The translations under genes were made by a program, and so were the position numbers. The notes beneath the pieces were generated by a model. It saw only the letters and a list, made by a program, of their open reading frames with translations, was not told where the DNA came from and searched no databases. Below, in pieces: positions 35,808-44,569 of a stretch of DNA of 64,000 nucleotides. The stretch comes from Ostreococcus lucimarinus CCE9901 (Eukaryota; Chlorophyta; Mamiellophyceae; Mamiellales; Bathycoccaceae), in NCBI RefSeq assembly GCF_000092065.1, contig NC_009358.1, positions 434,001 to 498,000 of the forward strand. Reading direction: 5' to 3'. Each line of letters begins with the position of its first letter. The stretch's first letter is position 1.

Positions 35808-38090
35808 CTACTTGATAACGCCCTCTCGGATCGTCGGTAGCGTGCACGGACCTTCTGCGCACGCGAATGGAACGCCCTTGTACGCGGCGATGCCCTCGGG
35901 CGTGACAGAGAAGTCGATGCTGACGGTTTCAAAAATTTTCTTCCTGGGATTGAGCGTCGGGTCGGCGTCGCCGACGAAACCTTCGCAAGAGACGCGCGCG
36001 CCGTTGGCGGCGCCAGCGGGAGGCGCGACGGGTTCGGTCTTGCCCTCGGCGTTCGTACCACACAGAACCATGGCGGTAGATTCCACGCCGCGCATTTTGG
36101 AGGGTTTCATGTTGGCCACACACACGACGCGCAAACCGGTGAAATCGTCTTCAGAGATGTGCTTGACTAGTCCGCTCACGACTTGACGGGGCGCATCGCC
36201 ACCGAGATCGATCTCTTCGACGTACAACGAGTCCGCATCGGGGTGGCGCTTCACGCTTCTTACGGTGCCGACGACGAGCTCGAGACGGGAGACGTCCACG
36301 GGGGCATCGGAGGGTACTGGCTGCGCTTTGGGCACGGGGGCCGCCTTCTTCTTCACCTCAATCTTTTCGGCTTCAAATTTGGCAAACAAAACGTCACCGA
36401 TGGCGACCGTCGCCCCGATGGGAACGTTTTCACCGAACGGCTTGAGTTCCCAAATTTTCACGGCCGGAACACCGAGCTTTTCAAACACCAAGCCGCATGC
36501 CTTTGGAACGTAAGGCTGCAAAAAGTGCATCGCCACGTACACTGCCTCGAGAGTGCTCTTGATGATGACGCTCTTGCGCTCTTCCGCGCCTTCGCCCTTG
36601 ACTGCCCACGGCGCGGAGTCCGTGAGGTACTTGTTCGTACACTTGATGGCTTCAATGGCGAGTTCACACGCGCCTTGAATGTTGAATCTAGACATTGCGG
36701 CTTCAGATTTCGCTCGCAACACGCCGACGCTAAACACATTCTCCGAGGCGCAATCCGGGATGATTCCTCCGCAATTCTTCTTGCAAAGGTTCGTGACTCG
36801 GTGCACTAAGTTTCCGATGACGTCGGCTAAATCAGCATTGTGAATCGCGATCATCGCAGGTTCACTGAAAGGCACGTCCGCGCCGTAAACGCCGCAGCGC
36901 ATCAAGTAGTAGCGGAACGTATCACTCGAAAACCTCTTCAAAACGTCGTTCGGATCGACGACGTTCCCGATCGACTTGCTCATCTTTTGTCCGTCATCCG
37001 CGGTCACGAAACCGTGACCGAAAACCGTCTTCGGAAGCGGCAATCCGGCGCTCCACAGCATGCACGGCCAGATGACGCAGTGAAACCAGATGATGTCTTT
37101 ACCGATGATGTGCACGCTTGCGGGCCAAAAATCTTTGTTTTCAGTCTCCTCAGGCCACCCCGTACCGGTGAGATAGTTTGTAAGCGCGTCGAACCACACG
37201 TACATGACGTGCTTTGGGGCATCGGGCACTGGAATACCCCAATCGAACGTCGTGCGCGATACAGACAAATCTCGAAGATCGTCGTTTTGCAAGCGCGCCA
37301 AAATCTCGTTTCGTCGAGACGAGGGCTGAATAAACTCCGGATTCGACTCAATGTGCGCGATGAGCTGTTTTTGATATCGGCTTTGTTTGAAAAAGTAACT
37401 TTCTTCCTTCATCTTTTTCAAGTCTTTCCCACTGACTGGGTCTTTGTACCCGCTCGCCTGCGCTTCGCTCTCCGTCACAAAGGTTTCCTCGCGCACGTTG
37501 TACCACCCCTCGTACGTGTCCAAATAAATGTCCCCGTTATCTCTCGAGCGTCTGAACAGCTCTGCACACGCTTTCTTGTGCGCTTCGCTCGTCGTGCGAT
37601 TGTACACATCGTTCGACACGTCCAATCGTTTGTTCAAGTTTTGGAACTCGGCCACGTGCGTGTCCACGAACGCCAACGGCGCCATCCCCTTCTCCTCCGC
37701 CGCCTCCGCTATCTTCTGCCCGTGTTCGTCCGAGCCCGTTTGAAACAACACCTGCCGTCCGTACGCTCGATGGTATCTCGCCAGGACGTCGGTGGAGATG
37801 GATTCGTACGCGTGTCCCATGTGCGGCGCCCCGTTCGCGTAGTTGATCGCCGTCGTCACGCTAAATCGCTCCCCTCGCGGGTCCTTCACCCCTCGTCCCG
37901 CGTCCTCGACCGCGCGCTCTTTCGCGCGCGCGTCATCGTCCACCTCTTTCGCGCGCTCGCGCACGTCGACGGCCTCGAGCGCGATCCGCGCGTCCTCGAC
38001 CTCGTTCGCCGCCGGCGTAGGTCCGCCGCTCCTCGCGTCGCCGTCCTCGCGCGCGGCGCCGCGCTTCGCCGCCGACGGCGCGCCTCCCAT
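35808..38090 (-). CDS. Methionyl-tRNA synthetase with C-terminal tRNA-binding domain
   Basis: A 760-residue class I synthetase. After an Ala/Asp-rich N-terminus, the catalytic core has the HIGH variant HMGH (residues 90-93), TGSDEHGQKIAEAAEEKG, VWFDALTNYLTG, IIGKDIIWFHCVIWP and the KMSKS loop DGQKMSKSIGNVVDP. The anticodon domain follows. The last 160 residues are an EMAPII/Trbp111-type tRNA-binding domain: VSRLELVVGTVRSVKRHPDADSLYVEEIDLG and MKPSKMRGVESTAMVL. The core is bacterial/organellar in spelling (SDEHG). The zinc-knuckle region lacks Cys pairs. Whether it serves cytosol or organelles is undecided; the N-terminus is not a typical transit peptide. Confidence 0.94.
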   Translation of the reverse strand: MGGAPSAAKRGAAREDGDARSGGPTPAANEVEDARIALEAVDVRERAKEVDDDARAKERAVEDAGRGVKDPRGERFSVTTAINYANGAPHMGHAYESISTDVLARYHRAYGRQVLFQTGSDEHGQKIAEAAEEKGMAPLAFVDTHVAEFQNLNKRLDVSNDVYNRTTSEAHKKACAELFRRSRDNGDIYLDTYEGWYNVREETFVTESEAQASGYKDPVSGKDLKKMKEESYFFKQSRYQKQLIAHIESNPEFIQPSSRRNEILARLQNDDLRDLSVSRTTFDWGIPVPDAPKHVMYVWFDALTNYLTGTGWPEETENKDFWPASVHIIGKDIIWFHCVIWPCMLWSAGLPLPKTVFGHGFVTADDGQKMSKSIGNVVDPNDVLKRFSSDTFRYYLMRCGVYGADVPFSEPAMIAIHNADLADVIGNLVHRVTNLCKKNCGGIIPDCASENVFSVGVLRAKSEAAMSRFNIQGACELAIEAIKCTNKYLTDSAPWAVKGEGAEERKSVIIKSTLEAVYVAMHFLQPYVPKACGLVFEKLGVPAVKIWELKPFGENVPIGATVAIGDVLFAKFEAEKIEVKKKAAPVPKAQPVPSDAPVDVSRLELVVGTVRSVKRHPDADSLYVEEIDLGGDAPRQVVSGLVKHISEDDFTGLRVVCVANMKPSKMRGVESTAMVLCGTNAEGKTEPVAPPAGAANGARVSCEGFVGDADPTLNPRKKIFETVSIDFSVTPEGIAAYKGVPFACAEGPCTLPTIREGVIK

Positions 38091-38199
38091 GACGCGCGCG
38101 TTCGCGTCGACTCGTTCGCGCGGTTCGAGCGCGCGCGCGCGACGCGAAGTGCCGCGTCGCGTCGGCGGTCGCCGCACTTCGCCGCGCGTTCGGGATTCG

Positions 38200-39912
38200 A
38201 TGTCGCGCGCGCGCGACGTCGCCTCGCGCCTCGCGCGCGCGTCGTACGCCACGAGCTCGAAACCGTACGTCGTTCTCGGCGGTCGCGGCGTCGCGCGGCG
38301 CGCGACGTCGCGGGGAGACGGCGGAAAGAATCAAACGCCGGGACGACGCGGCTGGTCGACGCCCGCGCGCGGCGCGCTGTTCGTCGCGGCGTCCGCGTAC
38401 GTCGCGTGGACGCACCTGAGCGCGAGCGAGGAAGACGACGTCGAGCGCGAGCGGGCGACGGTGGAGAACTGGAGCGGGACGAAGCGGGTGGAGTGCGAAA
38501 AGGTGCTGACGCCGGAGAGCGCGGAGGCGCTCGAGCGCGCGGTGCGAAGCGGGAAGCATCGGAAGCTGCGCCCGTGCGGAAGCGCGCTGAGCCCGAATGG
38601 GGTGGCGTTTGAGGAGCGCGGGATGCTGTCGATGGCGCTCCTGGACGAGGTGCTGGAGGTGGACGCGGAGAAGAAACTGTTGCGCGTGCAGGCGGGCGCG
38701 AGGGTGCGGGAAGTCGTCGAGGCGTTGCGTCCGCACGGGTTGACGCTGCAAAACTACGCGAGCATTCGAGAACAACAGATGGGTGGGTTCACGCAAGTCG
38801 GCGCGCACGGCACGGGGGCGAGGATTCCGCCCGTGGATGAAACGGTGGTGGAGATGAAACTCGTGACGCCGGCGCGCGGAACGCTGACGTTGTCGGCGAC
38901 GAGCGAGCCAGAGTTGTTTAAATTAGCAAAATGTGGTATCGGCGCGCTCGGTGCGGTGACGGAGCTTACGATAAAGTGCGTAGACGCGCATAAATTAGTG
39001 GAAAACACGTGGACGGCAACACCAGGGGAGATCGAAAAGAATCACGAAAAATGGCTGCGCGAGTATCAACACATTCGGTACATGTGGATTCCACACACAG
39101 AGACCGTGGTGGTCGTCGCCAGTAATCCGTTGAAACCTGGCGAGCGAGAGCCTTGGATTAGATCGGGAATGTCGGAGAAGAAGCGCGTCGAACCGCTCGT
39201 GCGTTTGCTCAAAGAAGTCGCGCCAGACGTGAATCCGGAGAACATGGGCTTTGGACAACTTCGCGACGAACTGCTTAAGGTGAATCCTTTAGACTTCGAG
39301 CACGTCAAGCGAGTGAACGCCGCGGAAGCAGAGTTTTGGAAGCGGAGCACGGGGACGCGAGTCGACTGGAGCGATCAAATACTCGGTTTTGATTGCGGTG
39401 GACAGCAGCACGTGCTCGAAGTCGCGTTTCCGGCGGGCGAGTTGGAATCGACACCGCCCGCGAGCGACGCACCGCTTCGCGCCGACTTGCGATTCATGCG
39501 CGATCTCCGACGACTGATCGTGGAGAATCAAATCCCTGCACATGCGCCGATCGAGCAACGTTGGACGAGCGGGAGCTCGTCGCCGATGTCGCCCTCTGCC
39601 GGGTCGCCGAATTCGCTTCACTCGTGGGTCGGCATAATCATGTACCTCCCCACCACGGTTGAAGCCGAACGCGAAGCCATCACCAATGCTTTCACGGAGT
39701 ACGGCTACAAAGAGTTCGACGCGCTCGGCGACAAGTACGAACTCCGCACACACTGGGCAAAGATCGAGGTTCCCGAGGACATTCGCCGACTCGATAAGAC
39801 GCGAACCAAGCTCCGCGAGCACTACCCGGTGAAGGAGTTCAACGCCGCCCGCAAGTACCTCGATCCCTACGGCGTGTTTACGAACGGCATCATAGCCAGC
39901 CTGTTCAAGTGA
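38200..39912 (+). CDS. GLDH: L-galactono-1,4-lactone dehydrogenase (vitamin C synthesis)
   Basis: A 570-residue flavoenzyme. A mitochondrial presequence is followed by one hydrophobic segment (GALFVAASAYVAWTHL). The FAD_binding_4 domain starts near residue 110. LRPCGSALSPNGVAF places a non-His residue where related oxidases bind FAD covalently, as in plant GLDH. QQMGGFTQVGAHGTGARIPPVDE, CGIGALGAVTELTIKC and the ALO domain end DKYELRTHWAKIE and LREHYPVKEFNAARKYLDPYGVFTN complete the family pattern. It performs the last step of plant-type ascorbate synthesis at the inner mitochondrial membrane, passing electrons to cytochrome c. A TGTAA motif lies 6 nt after the stop. Confidence 0.95.
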   Translation: MSRARDVASRLARASYATSSKPYVVLGGRGVARRATSRGDGGKNQTPGRRGWSTPARGALFVAASAYVAWTHLSASEEDDVERERATVENWSGTKRVECEKVLTPESAEALERAVRSGKHRKLRPCGSALSPNGVAFEERGMLSMALLDEVLEVDAEKKLLRVQAGARVREVVEALRPHGLTLQNYASIREQQMGGFTQVGAHGTGARIPPVDETVVEMKLVTPARGTLTLSATSEPELFKLAKCGIGALGAVTELTIKCVDAHKLVENTWTATPGEIEKNHEKWLREYQHIRYMWIPHTETVVVVASNPLKPGEREPWIRSGMSEKKRVEPLVRLLKEVAPDVNPENMGFGQLRDELLKVNPLDFEHVKRVNAAEAEFWKRSTGTRVDWSDQILGFDCGGQQHVLEVAFPAGELESTPPASDAPLRADLRFMRDLRRLIVENQIPAHAPIEQRWTSGSSSPMSPSAGSPNSLHSWVGIIMYLPTTVEAEREAITNAFTEYGYKEFDALGDKYELRTHWAKIEVPEDIRRLDKTRTKLREHYPVKEFNAARKYLDPYGVFTNGIIASLFK

Positions 39913-40083
39913 GTATATGTAACTTTAGTGCATTAGTTCTAGCGCGACGAGCTGGGGCAGTCGCCTCCAGTCGCCAAATAACCTCCTATCCTCGAGTGGC
40001 CGTCTATATGGGTATTCAGTATCGTCAGACGAAAAGTCACGACGCATCGAGCCCCGAGTCGAGAGAACCGGACTCGGCGCGAG

Positions 40084-41049
40084 ATGGAGGTCGACTCCGA
40101 CGACGACACGTGGCGATTGAACTTGAACGATGCGTGGACGTCGGACAGCGAAGGCGAGGTGCGCGCGAAACCGTCCACGAGCGCGGCAAAATTCGCTCGA
40201 GCCGAACTTGACGCGGTGAACGTGGATATCGACGCGGCACCGGCGACCACGACGGCGCCGCGCGGAGACGTCAACGCGTCGAAATACGCGTTGACGCTGC
40301 CGAATGAGCTCGGTGTGTTGACGGTAGCGCAAATTCACAAGTGCGAGCTCGGAACGGTGGTTTGGAACGCGGCGCTGATTCTGTGCGACTGGTTGAGAGC
40401 GAACGCGGGGACGCTGCGAGGCCGCACTATTTTGGAAGTCGGCGCGGGTTGCGGAGCGTGTGGGTTTTACGCCGCGGCGTGCGGCGCGGATTGCATCATC
40501 GCCGACTGCGGTCCGCAAACAATGCTTAACTTAGAAAAGACGCTCGCGTGTTACGAGAATTTAGTCGCGAAGCGACCAGGTGGTGGATCGTTTGCGGGAA
40601 ACGTCAAAATTCGGCGTCACTTGTGGGAGGAGGATTTTGAAATCCTTGAGGCTCGACGACTCGGAGAGATTCCTGGGCGCGTCAGACATTGGTCGAACGT
40701 GGGAGTTTTTGAGAACGAGGGCGCTGGCTTCGCGGCGCCAATGGCGCCAACGGATGTCTTCGACATCGTCATCGGCTCCGACTTGTTGTACTTTTCAAGC
40801 CAGGAAGAGAGCTTGCTCGCGGCACTTCGTTTGCGTCTAAAGCCAGGAAGAGTGTGTTACATCGTTCAAACGTTGCGCACGAATAACGCCGAAGTCTTCG
40901 CACGATTCGTTCTCGCAGCGCGCAGATACTTTGTCGTGGACATTGTATCCGCGTCGCTTCCTAATGCGAATGTTTTTTTGCGAGCCAAGGAGACGCCGCA
41001 CGCCCTGTTAGACGACCCGTATAGATTATTGACGCTCCGACCGCTGTAG
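40084..41049 (+). CDS. PF10294-type protein methyltransferase
   Basis: A 321-residue protein with an acidic N-terminus and a class I methyltransferase core. The upstream motif CELGTVVWNAALILCDWL, motif I ILEVGAGCGACGFYAAACGA, and the post-strand motif DIVIGSDLLYFSSQEESLLAAL are those of the METTL21/FAM86-like lysine methyltransferase group (PF10294). Members methylate translation factors or chaperones; the target here is unknown. The upstream 170-bp spacer after GLDH is ordinary and low in CG repeats. A TGTAA motif lies 11 nt after the stop. Confidence 0.85.
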   Translation: MEVDSDDDTWRLNLNDAWTSDSEGEVRAKPSTSAAKFARAELDAVNVDIDAAPATTTAPRGDVNASKYALTLPNELGVLTVAQIHKCELGTVVWNAALILCDWLRANAGTLRGRTILEVGAGCGACGFYAAACGADCIIADCGPQTMLNLEKTLACYENLVAKRPGGGSFAGNVKIRRHLWEEDFEILEARRLGEIPGRVRHWSNVGVFENEGAGFAAPMAPTDVFDIVIGSDLLYFSSQEESLLAALRLRLKPGRVCYIVQTLRTNNAEVFARFVLAARRYFVVDIVSASLPNANVFLRAKETPHALLDDPYRLLTLRPL

Positions 41050-41119
41050 CCAACGACGATGTAAACTCTACCAAACGCTATGAATACATTAATACATATA
41101 GACGCCGAATACTACCGCT

Positions 41120-41761
41120 CTAAGGCTCGCGAGGCGTCGTCGACGGCAACTTGACTCTTTTCCCAGGAAGCTGCCCGTCGTCGGCGGCGGTTTGCAAGTC
41201 TGCGTGGTACATCGCCGCGAACACGGTGGCGTCGCGCACGCGACGCATTGCCCGCACGTCTACTCTCGTCGCGAGCGGTTTTGGTTTCCCGTAGTTCGGC
41301 TCGCGCGTTCTCGACTCTCGTCCTCCAAGCTTCGCCCCGCGTCCAACGCCGCCCGCACCCGTTCTTCCCATTCCCCTATCAGCCCTTCCAACCGCTTTCC
41401 TCTCGCCCGTCGCGCCTCCGCCGCGTTCGCTCGTCGCGTTCGCCTTGTTCTTCGCGCTCGCGCTCGCGTTCGCGTTCGCGTCGCGCGCCGCCGCCCCCCC
41501 ATCGCATCTCCTCAGCGCGTGCGTCACGAGCCCGTCCTCGAGCACCACCCTCCCGCACGTTTCGCACCGCACCAGCAGCCGCACGACGTCCTCGATCGAC
41601 GTCAGCGGCGCGACTTTCGCGCCGATGCCGAACACCTCGGTCGCCACGCGCGCGACGTCCTCGGCGCGCGCGCGCCTCAGGAACGGCGGCAGGCGCGCGA
41701 TGAGCGCGCGTTCGACGTCCGTCGCGTCGTCGGCGTCCCCGCCGTCGTCGCGCGGCGGCAT
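41120..41761 (-). CDS. Small C2HC zinc-finger protein (Sgf11/SCA7-like pattern)
   Basis: A 213-residue protein. An N-terminal helical region (ERALIARLPPFLRRARAEDVARV) is followed by CETCGRVVLEDGLVTHALRRC, a C-x2-C-x11-H-x4-C pattern like the SAGA finger of Sgf11 or ataxin-7. A Gly/Arg/Ala/Asn-rich linker and a basic C-terminus (KRVKLP) follow. Assignment to SAGA is a guess from the ligand spacing alone. It is convergent with the methyltransferase gene and 74 bp from the divergent FKBP start. Confidence 0.62.
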   Translation of the reverse strand: MPPRDDGGDADDATDVERALIARLPPFLRRARAEDVARVATEVFGIGAKVAPLTSIEDVVRLLVRCETCGRVVLEDGLVTHALRRCDGGAAARDANANASASAKNKANATSERGGGATGERKAVGRADRGMGRTGAGGVGRGAKLGGRESRTREPNYGKPKPLATRVDVRAMRRVRDATVFAAMYHADLQTAADDGQLPGKRVKLPSTTPREP

Positions 41762-41835
41762 GTCGCGCGCGGCGGCGACGGCGTTCGCGCGCGCGCGCGT
41801 CGTCGACTGACGTTCCGCATTGCGCGACTCGACGC

Positions 41836-42879
41836 ATGGCGACGACGCGCTGCGTCGCGCGCGGCGTCGCGCCGCGCGAGCGCGCGCGAGCGCGCGCCGA
41901 CGCGTCCTCGCGCGCGCGCGGCGCCGCGCGCGCGCCGACGCGACGCGCGGCGTCGAGCGAAGACGTCGACGGCAGCGGCAGCGGCGATCGACCGACGACG
42001 ACGACGCGCCGACGCGCGCTCGCGGCGTCGCTCGCGCTCGCGCGCGCGGTGACGATCGACCTCGGTGCGGTGCGCGCGCCGAGCGCGCGCGCGGCGTCGT
42101 CGACGTTCGACGACGATCCGTTCGCGCGGAACGACGGGGCGAGAGTTTTGGATAGAGTCAAGACGAGCGGGACGGCGGCGACGACGACGGATGAGGGGCG
42201 CGCGAAACCCGGCGTGTCGACGGAGACGGAGGCGGCGAAGGACGAAACGGTGAGAGATGAAGCGGTGAGAGGCGCGGCGGCGGCGCCGGAGGCGGCGCCG
42301 GGGCCGGAAGCGGTGTCGAAACCGGCGGCGCCGAAACCGGCGCCGCCTCGCGTCACGGAGAGCTCGACCAAGGTGGACACGAAGGCTTTGCTCAATAACA
42401 CGCGCATCAAGACGTACAACAACGCCCCGGTTGATTTTCCGGCGTTCTTGCGCGAAGGTTACGACGTTAAAGTGATTCATGGGAATGATTACACCGTTCG
42501 CGAAGACGGGCTCATCGTGAAGGATTACTTGATAGGCGAGGGCGAGTCGCCGAAGGATAATCAAGAGTGTACTTTCAATTACGTCGCGTACAACGAGAAC
42601 GGCGGGACGATCGACAGTACGTACCGTCGCGGCGCGCCCGCGAGCACGCGTTTGGGGATCAACGGCATGATTCCTGGTTTCGAACTCGGGATCAAGGATA
42701 TGCGACCGGGAGGCAAGCGCAGAATCATCGTCCCGCCCGAGCTCGGCCCGCCCACCGGTCCCGCCACGTTTTTCTCGGCCAAGCAGTGGGAGGTCTTCGA
42801 CATCGAACTCTTGGACGTCAAGTCGTGCTCTCGCGCGGGCGGCTTGGGTTCGTTCGGCTCGAACATCGTGTGCGAGTAG
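41836..42879 (+). CDS. Thylakoid lumen FKBP-type prolyl isomerase, FKBP20-2-like
   Basis: A 347-residue protein. The N-terminus is a basic transit peptide followed by a twin-arginine lumen signal (TTRRRALAASLALARAV) ending PSARA. A long Ala/Pro/Glu linker precedes the FKBP domain (from about residue 215): VREDGLIVKDYLIGEGE, FNYVAYNENGGTIDSTY, MIPGFELGIKDMRPGGKRRIIVPPELGPP and KQWEVFDIELLDVKSC. The last 18 residues keep two Cys (SCSRAGGLGSFGSNIVC), as in plant FKBP20-2, where such a pair forms a regulatory disulfide. The plant homologue is needed for photosystem II supercomplexes. The start is at the first ATG. Confidence 0.9.
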   Translation: MATTRCVARGVAPRERARARADASSRARGAARAPTRRAASSEDVDGSGSGDRPTTTTRRRALAASLALARAVTIDLGAVRAPSARAASSTFDDDPFARNDGARVLDRVKTSGTAATTTDEGRAKPGVSTETEAAKDETVRDEAVRGAAAAPEAAPGPEAVSKPAAPKPAPPRVTESSTKVDTKALLNNTRIKTYNNAPVDFPAFLREGYDVKVIHGNDYTVREDGLIVKDYLIGEGESPKDNQECTFNYVAYNENGGTIDSTYRRGAPASTRLGINGMIPGFELGIKDMRPGGKRRIIVPPELGPPTGPATFFSAKQWEVFDIELLDVKSCSRAGGLGSFGSNIVCE

Positions 42880-42947
42880 TTCACTTCATTTGTAACGACG
42901 TGCTAGCCAGCGTAGACGACCGAGACGCACACCTCGACGCGTCAGCC

Positions 42948-43859
42948 ATGCTCGGACTCGACGCGTACGGGTCGTCCAGCGACGACGATGCGCAGGAACG
43001 AGAACCCTCGCCGGCGCCGCGCGCGCGCGAGGCGCGCGTCGACGCCCCGCGCCCAGCGGCGGCGCAGAAACCGAGCTTTGGAAATCTCCCGAAACCCGGC
43101 GGCGCGCGACGCGTGGTGACGATTCCAGCGCCCGCGCTCGCGCGCGCGCTCGAGGACGACGACGACAGCGATTCAGACGATCACGCGGCGAAGCGCGCGC
43201 GACGCGCGGGAGCGAACGCGGAGGCGAGCGGTGGGAAAATAGGGAGCCTGGCGGCGGCGTTGCCCAAGCCTAAACGCGCGTTGGGGGGCGGCGGCGGCGG
43301 TCTCGGCGGTGGCGGCGGCGGCGTGATGCTGGATTTAGGTGACGGTGGCAAAGACTCAGTCGCGCGGGGGCACGACGAGGACGAGGACGAGGATGAGGAC
43401 GAGGAGGCGGGTCCGAGCGCGCACGCGGCGTCGATGTACGCGGTGGACGACGACGGCGAATACGTCAATCGCGACGCGCACGTATACGCCGCAGACGCGT
43501 ACGCGGTGAGTGACGACGCGGAGCAGACACGTGCAAATCTCAGCTCGGGAGACTTTGTCGATCAAGCGCTCGCGGCGGCGGCCAAGGTGGAGCGCGAGCG
43601 ACACGGTCGCGATATTGAGATTATGACGATCTCCGCGGACGACTTGCGCAAAGCGCCTCAACGCCCGGGGGCGGCTATCATCCAGCACGAAGGCGCGCTA
43701 TCGAACATTCATACCACGCAGACCAGCGCAACGGCGAAGCATAAGCATCAGCTCACATCGTTACTGCACGAGGCCAAGGTTGAGGAATCGCGCATCCTCG
43801 AAGCCGGTCTCAAGGCGAATCAAACGCGCGCGACGAATCGACGCAAGTACGGCTGGTGA
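42948..43859 (+). CDS. PRCC-like nuclear protein
   Basis: A 303-residue protein, disordered for most of its length: Ser/Asp and Pro/Arg-rich start (MLGLDAYGSSSDDD), Gly runs (about residues 120-135), an Asp/Glu run, and a conserved C-terminus. The last 45 residues (KHKHQLTSLLHEAKVEESRILEAGLKANQ..RKYGW) match the PRCC C-terminal pattern, which ends in a KYGF/W motif. PRCC proteins associate with spliceosome components; the role here is inferred. It begins 68 bp after the FKBP stop, and the upstream frame is a shadow of that gene. Confidence 0.83.
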   Translation: MLGLDAYGSSSDDDAQEREPSPAPRAREARVDAPRPAAAQKPSFGNLPKPGGARRVVTIPAPALARALEDDDDSDSDDHAAKRARRAGANAEASGGKIGSLAAALPKPKRALGGGGGGLGGGGGGVMLDLGDGGKDSVARGHDEDEDEDEDEEAGPSAHAASMYAVDDDGEYVNRDAHVYAADAYAVSDDAEQTRANLSSGDFVDQALAAAAKVERERHGRDIEIMTISADDLRKAPQRPGAAIIQHEGALSNIHTTQTSATAKHKHQLTSLLHEAKVEESRILEAGLKANQTRATNRRKYGW

Positions 43860-43987
43860 TTGTAATTAGATGTGTGATGATTAGATATTCTAGTGCATGC
43901 AGCTCGCGCGTTCCAAAAAAAGCTATTGATGCGTCGCGCGTCGCGCAGTCGGCGTTTCGATTCGTCGTCGCGTTCTCGCCACCGCTC

Positions 43988-44443
43988 TTAAAGTTCATTT
44001 TCGATGACTGAAATCACCGTCTCCGCCGGCAGCATCCCTTCCGTGCGCAGCGCGGGTTTGGACGAGTCCGTGCTCACGAACACCAGCGTGGGCAAGCCTT
44101 GAATCTGCAACTGCGTCGCCAAATCGCTCTCCTCGTCCGTGTCCACCTTCACGCACTGCACCTTGTCCCCGAGCTGTTCCTGCACCTTCTCCAGCTCGCT
44201 CGACATCAGCACGCACGGCCCGCACCACGTGGCGTAGAAATCAATCACCATCGGTCGATCACGGTTCGCCATCGCGATCTCCAGCTCCTCGGCGTTCATC
44301 TTTTGCACCGCACCGCAGCGAATCGTCCCCGCCCGCGCGGGTTTCGTCGTCGCGCGTCGCGCGCTCTTCGCGCTCGCGCGCATCGACGCGCAGGTGCGGC
44401 GCATCGCGAGCGCGTTCGCGCATCTCGTCGTCGCGCGTTCCAT
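43988..44443 (-). CDS. Plastid thioredoxin z / CITRX
   Basis: A 151-residue protein: a basic transit peptide of about 45 residues and a thioredoxin fold with the active site WCGPC (Cys74, Cys77) in MVIDFYATWCGPCVLMSSELE. The rest (VKVDTDEESDLATQLQIQGLPTLVFVSTDSSKPALRTEGMLP) matches the TRX z/CITRX subgroup, including the RTEG turn. In plants TRX z associates with the plastid-encoded RNA polymerase and fructokinase-like proteins. The start at 44443 gives the first Met in non-repetitive sequence. A divergent spacer of 126 bp separates it from the hydrolase gene. Confidence 0.88.
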   Translation of the reverse strand: MERATTRCANALAMRRTCASMRASAKSARRATTKPARAGTIRCGAVQKMNAEELEIAMANRDRPMVIDFYATWCGPCVLMSSELEKVQEQLGDKVQCVKVDTDEESDLATQLQIQGLPTLVFVSTDSSKPALRTEGMLPAETVISVIENEL

Positions 44444-44569
44444 CGTTCGCGGGTCGTTCGCGAGTCGGTCGTCGTTCGTCGAGCGCGACGCGAAGTGTCG
44501 AGAATAATCGCGCGAGTCCACGTCCACGTCGGCACAAAGAGACGTCGCGCGGCGACGACGGTGGCCGGC

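Noticed and set aside
41804-41812. GACTGAC just before the FKBP start
   Set aside because: There is no AG acceptor in the expected 25-35 nt, and the FKBP gene begins with a complete targeting peptide.
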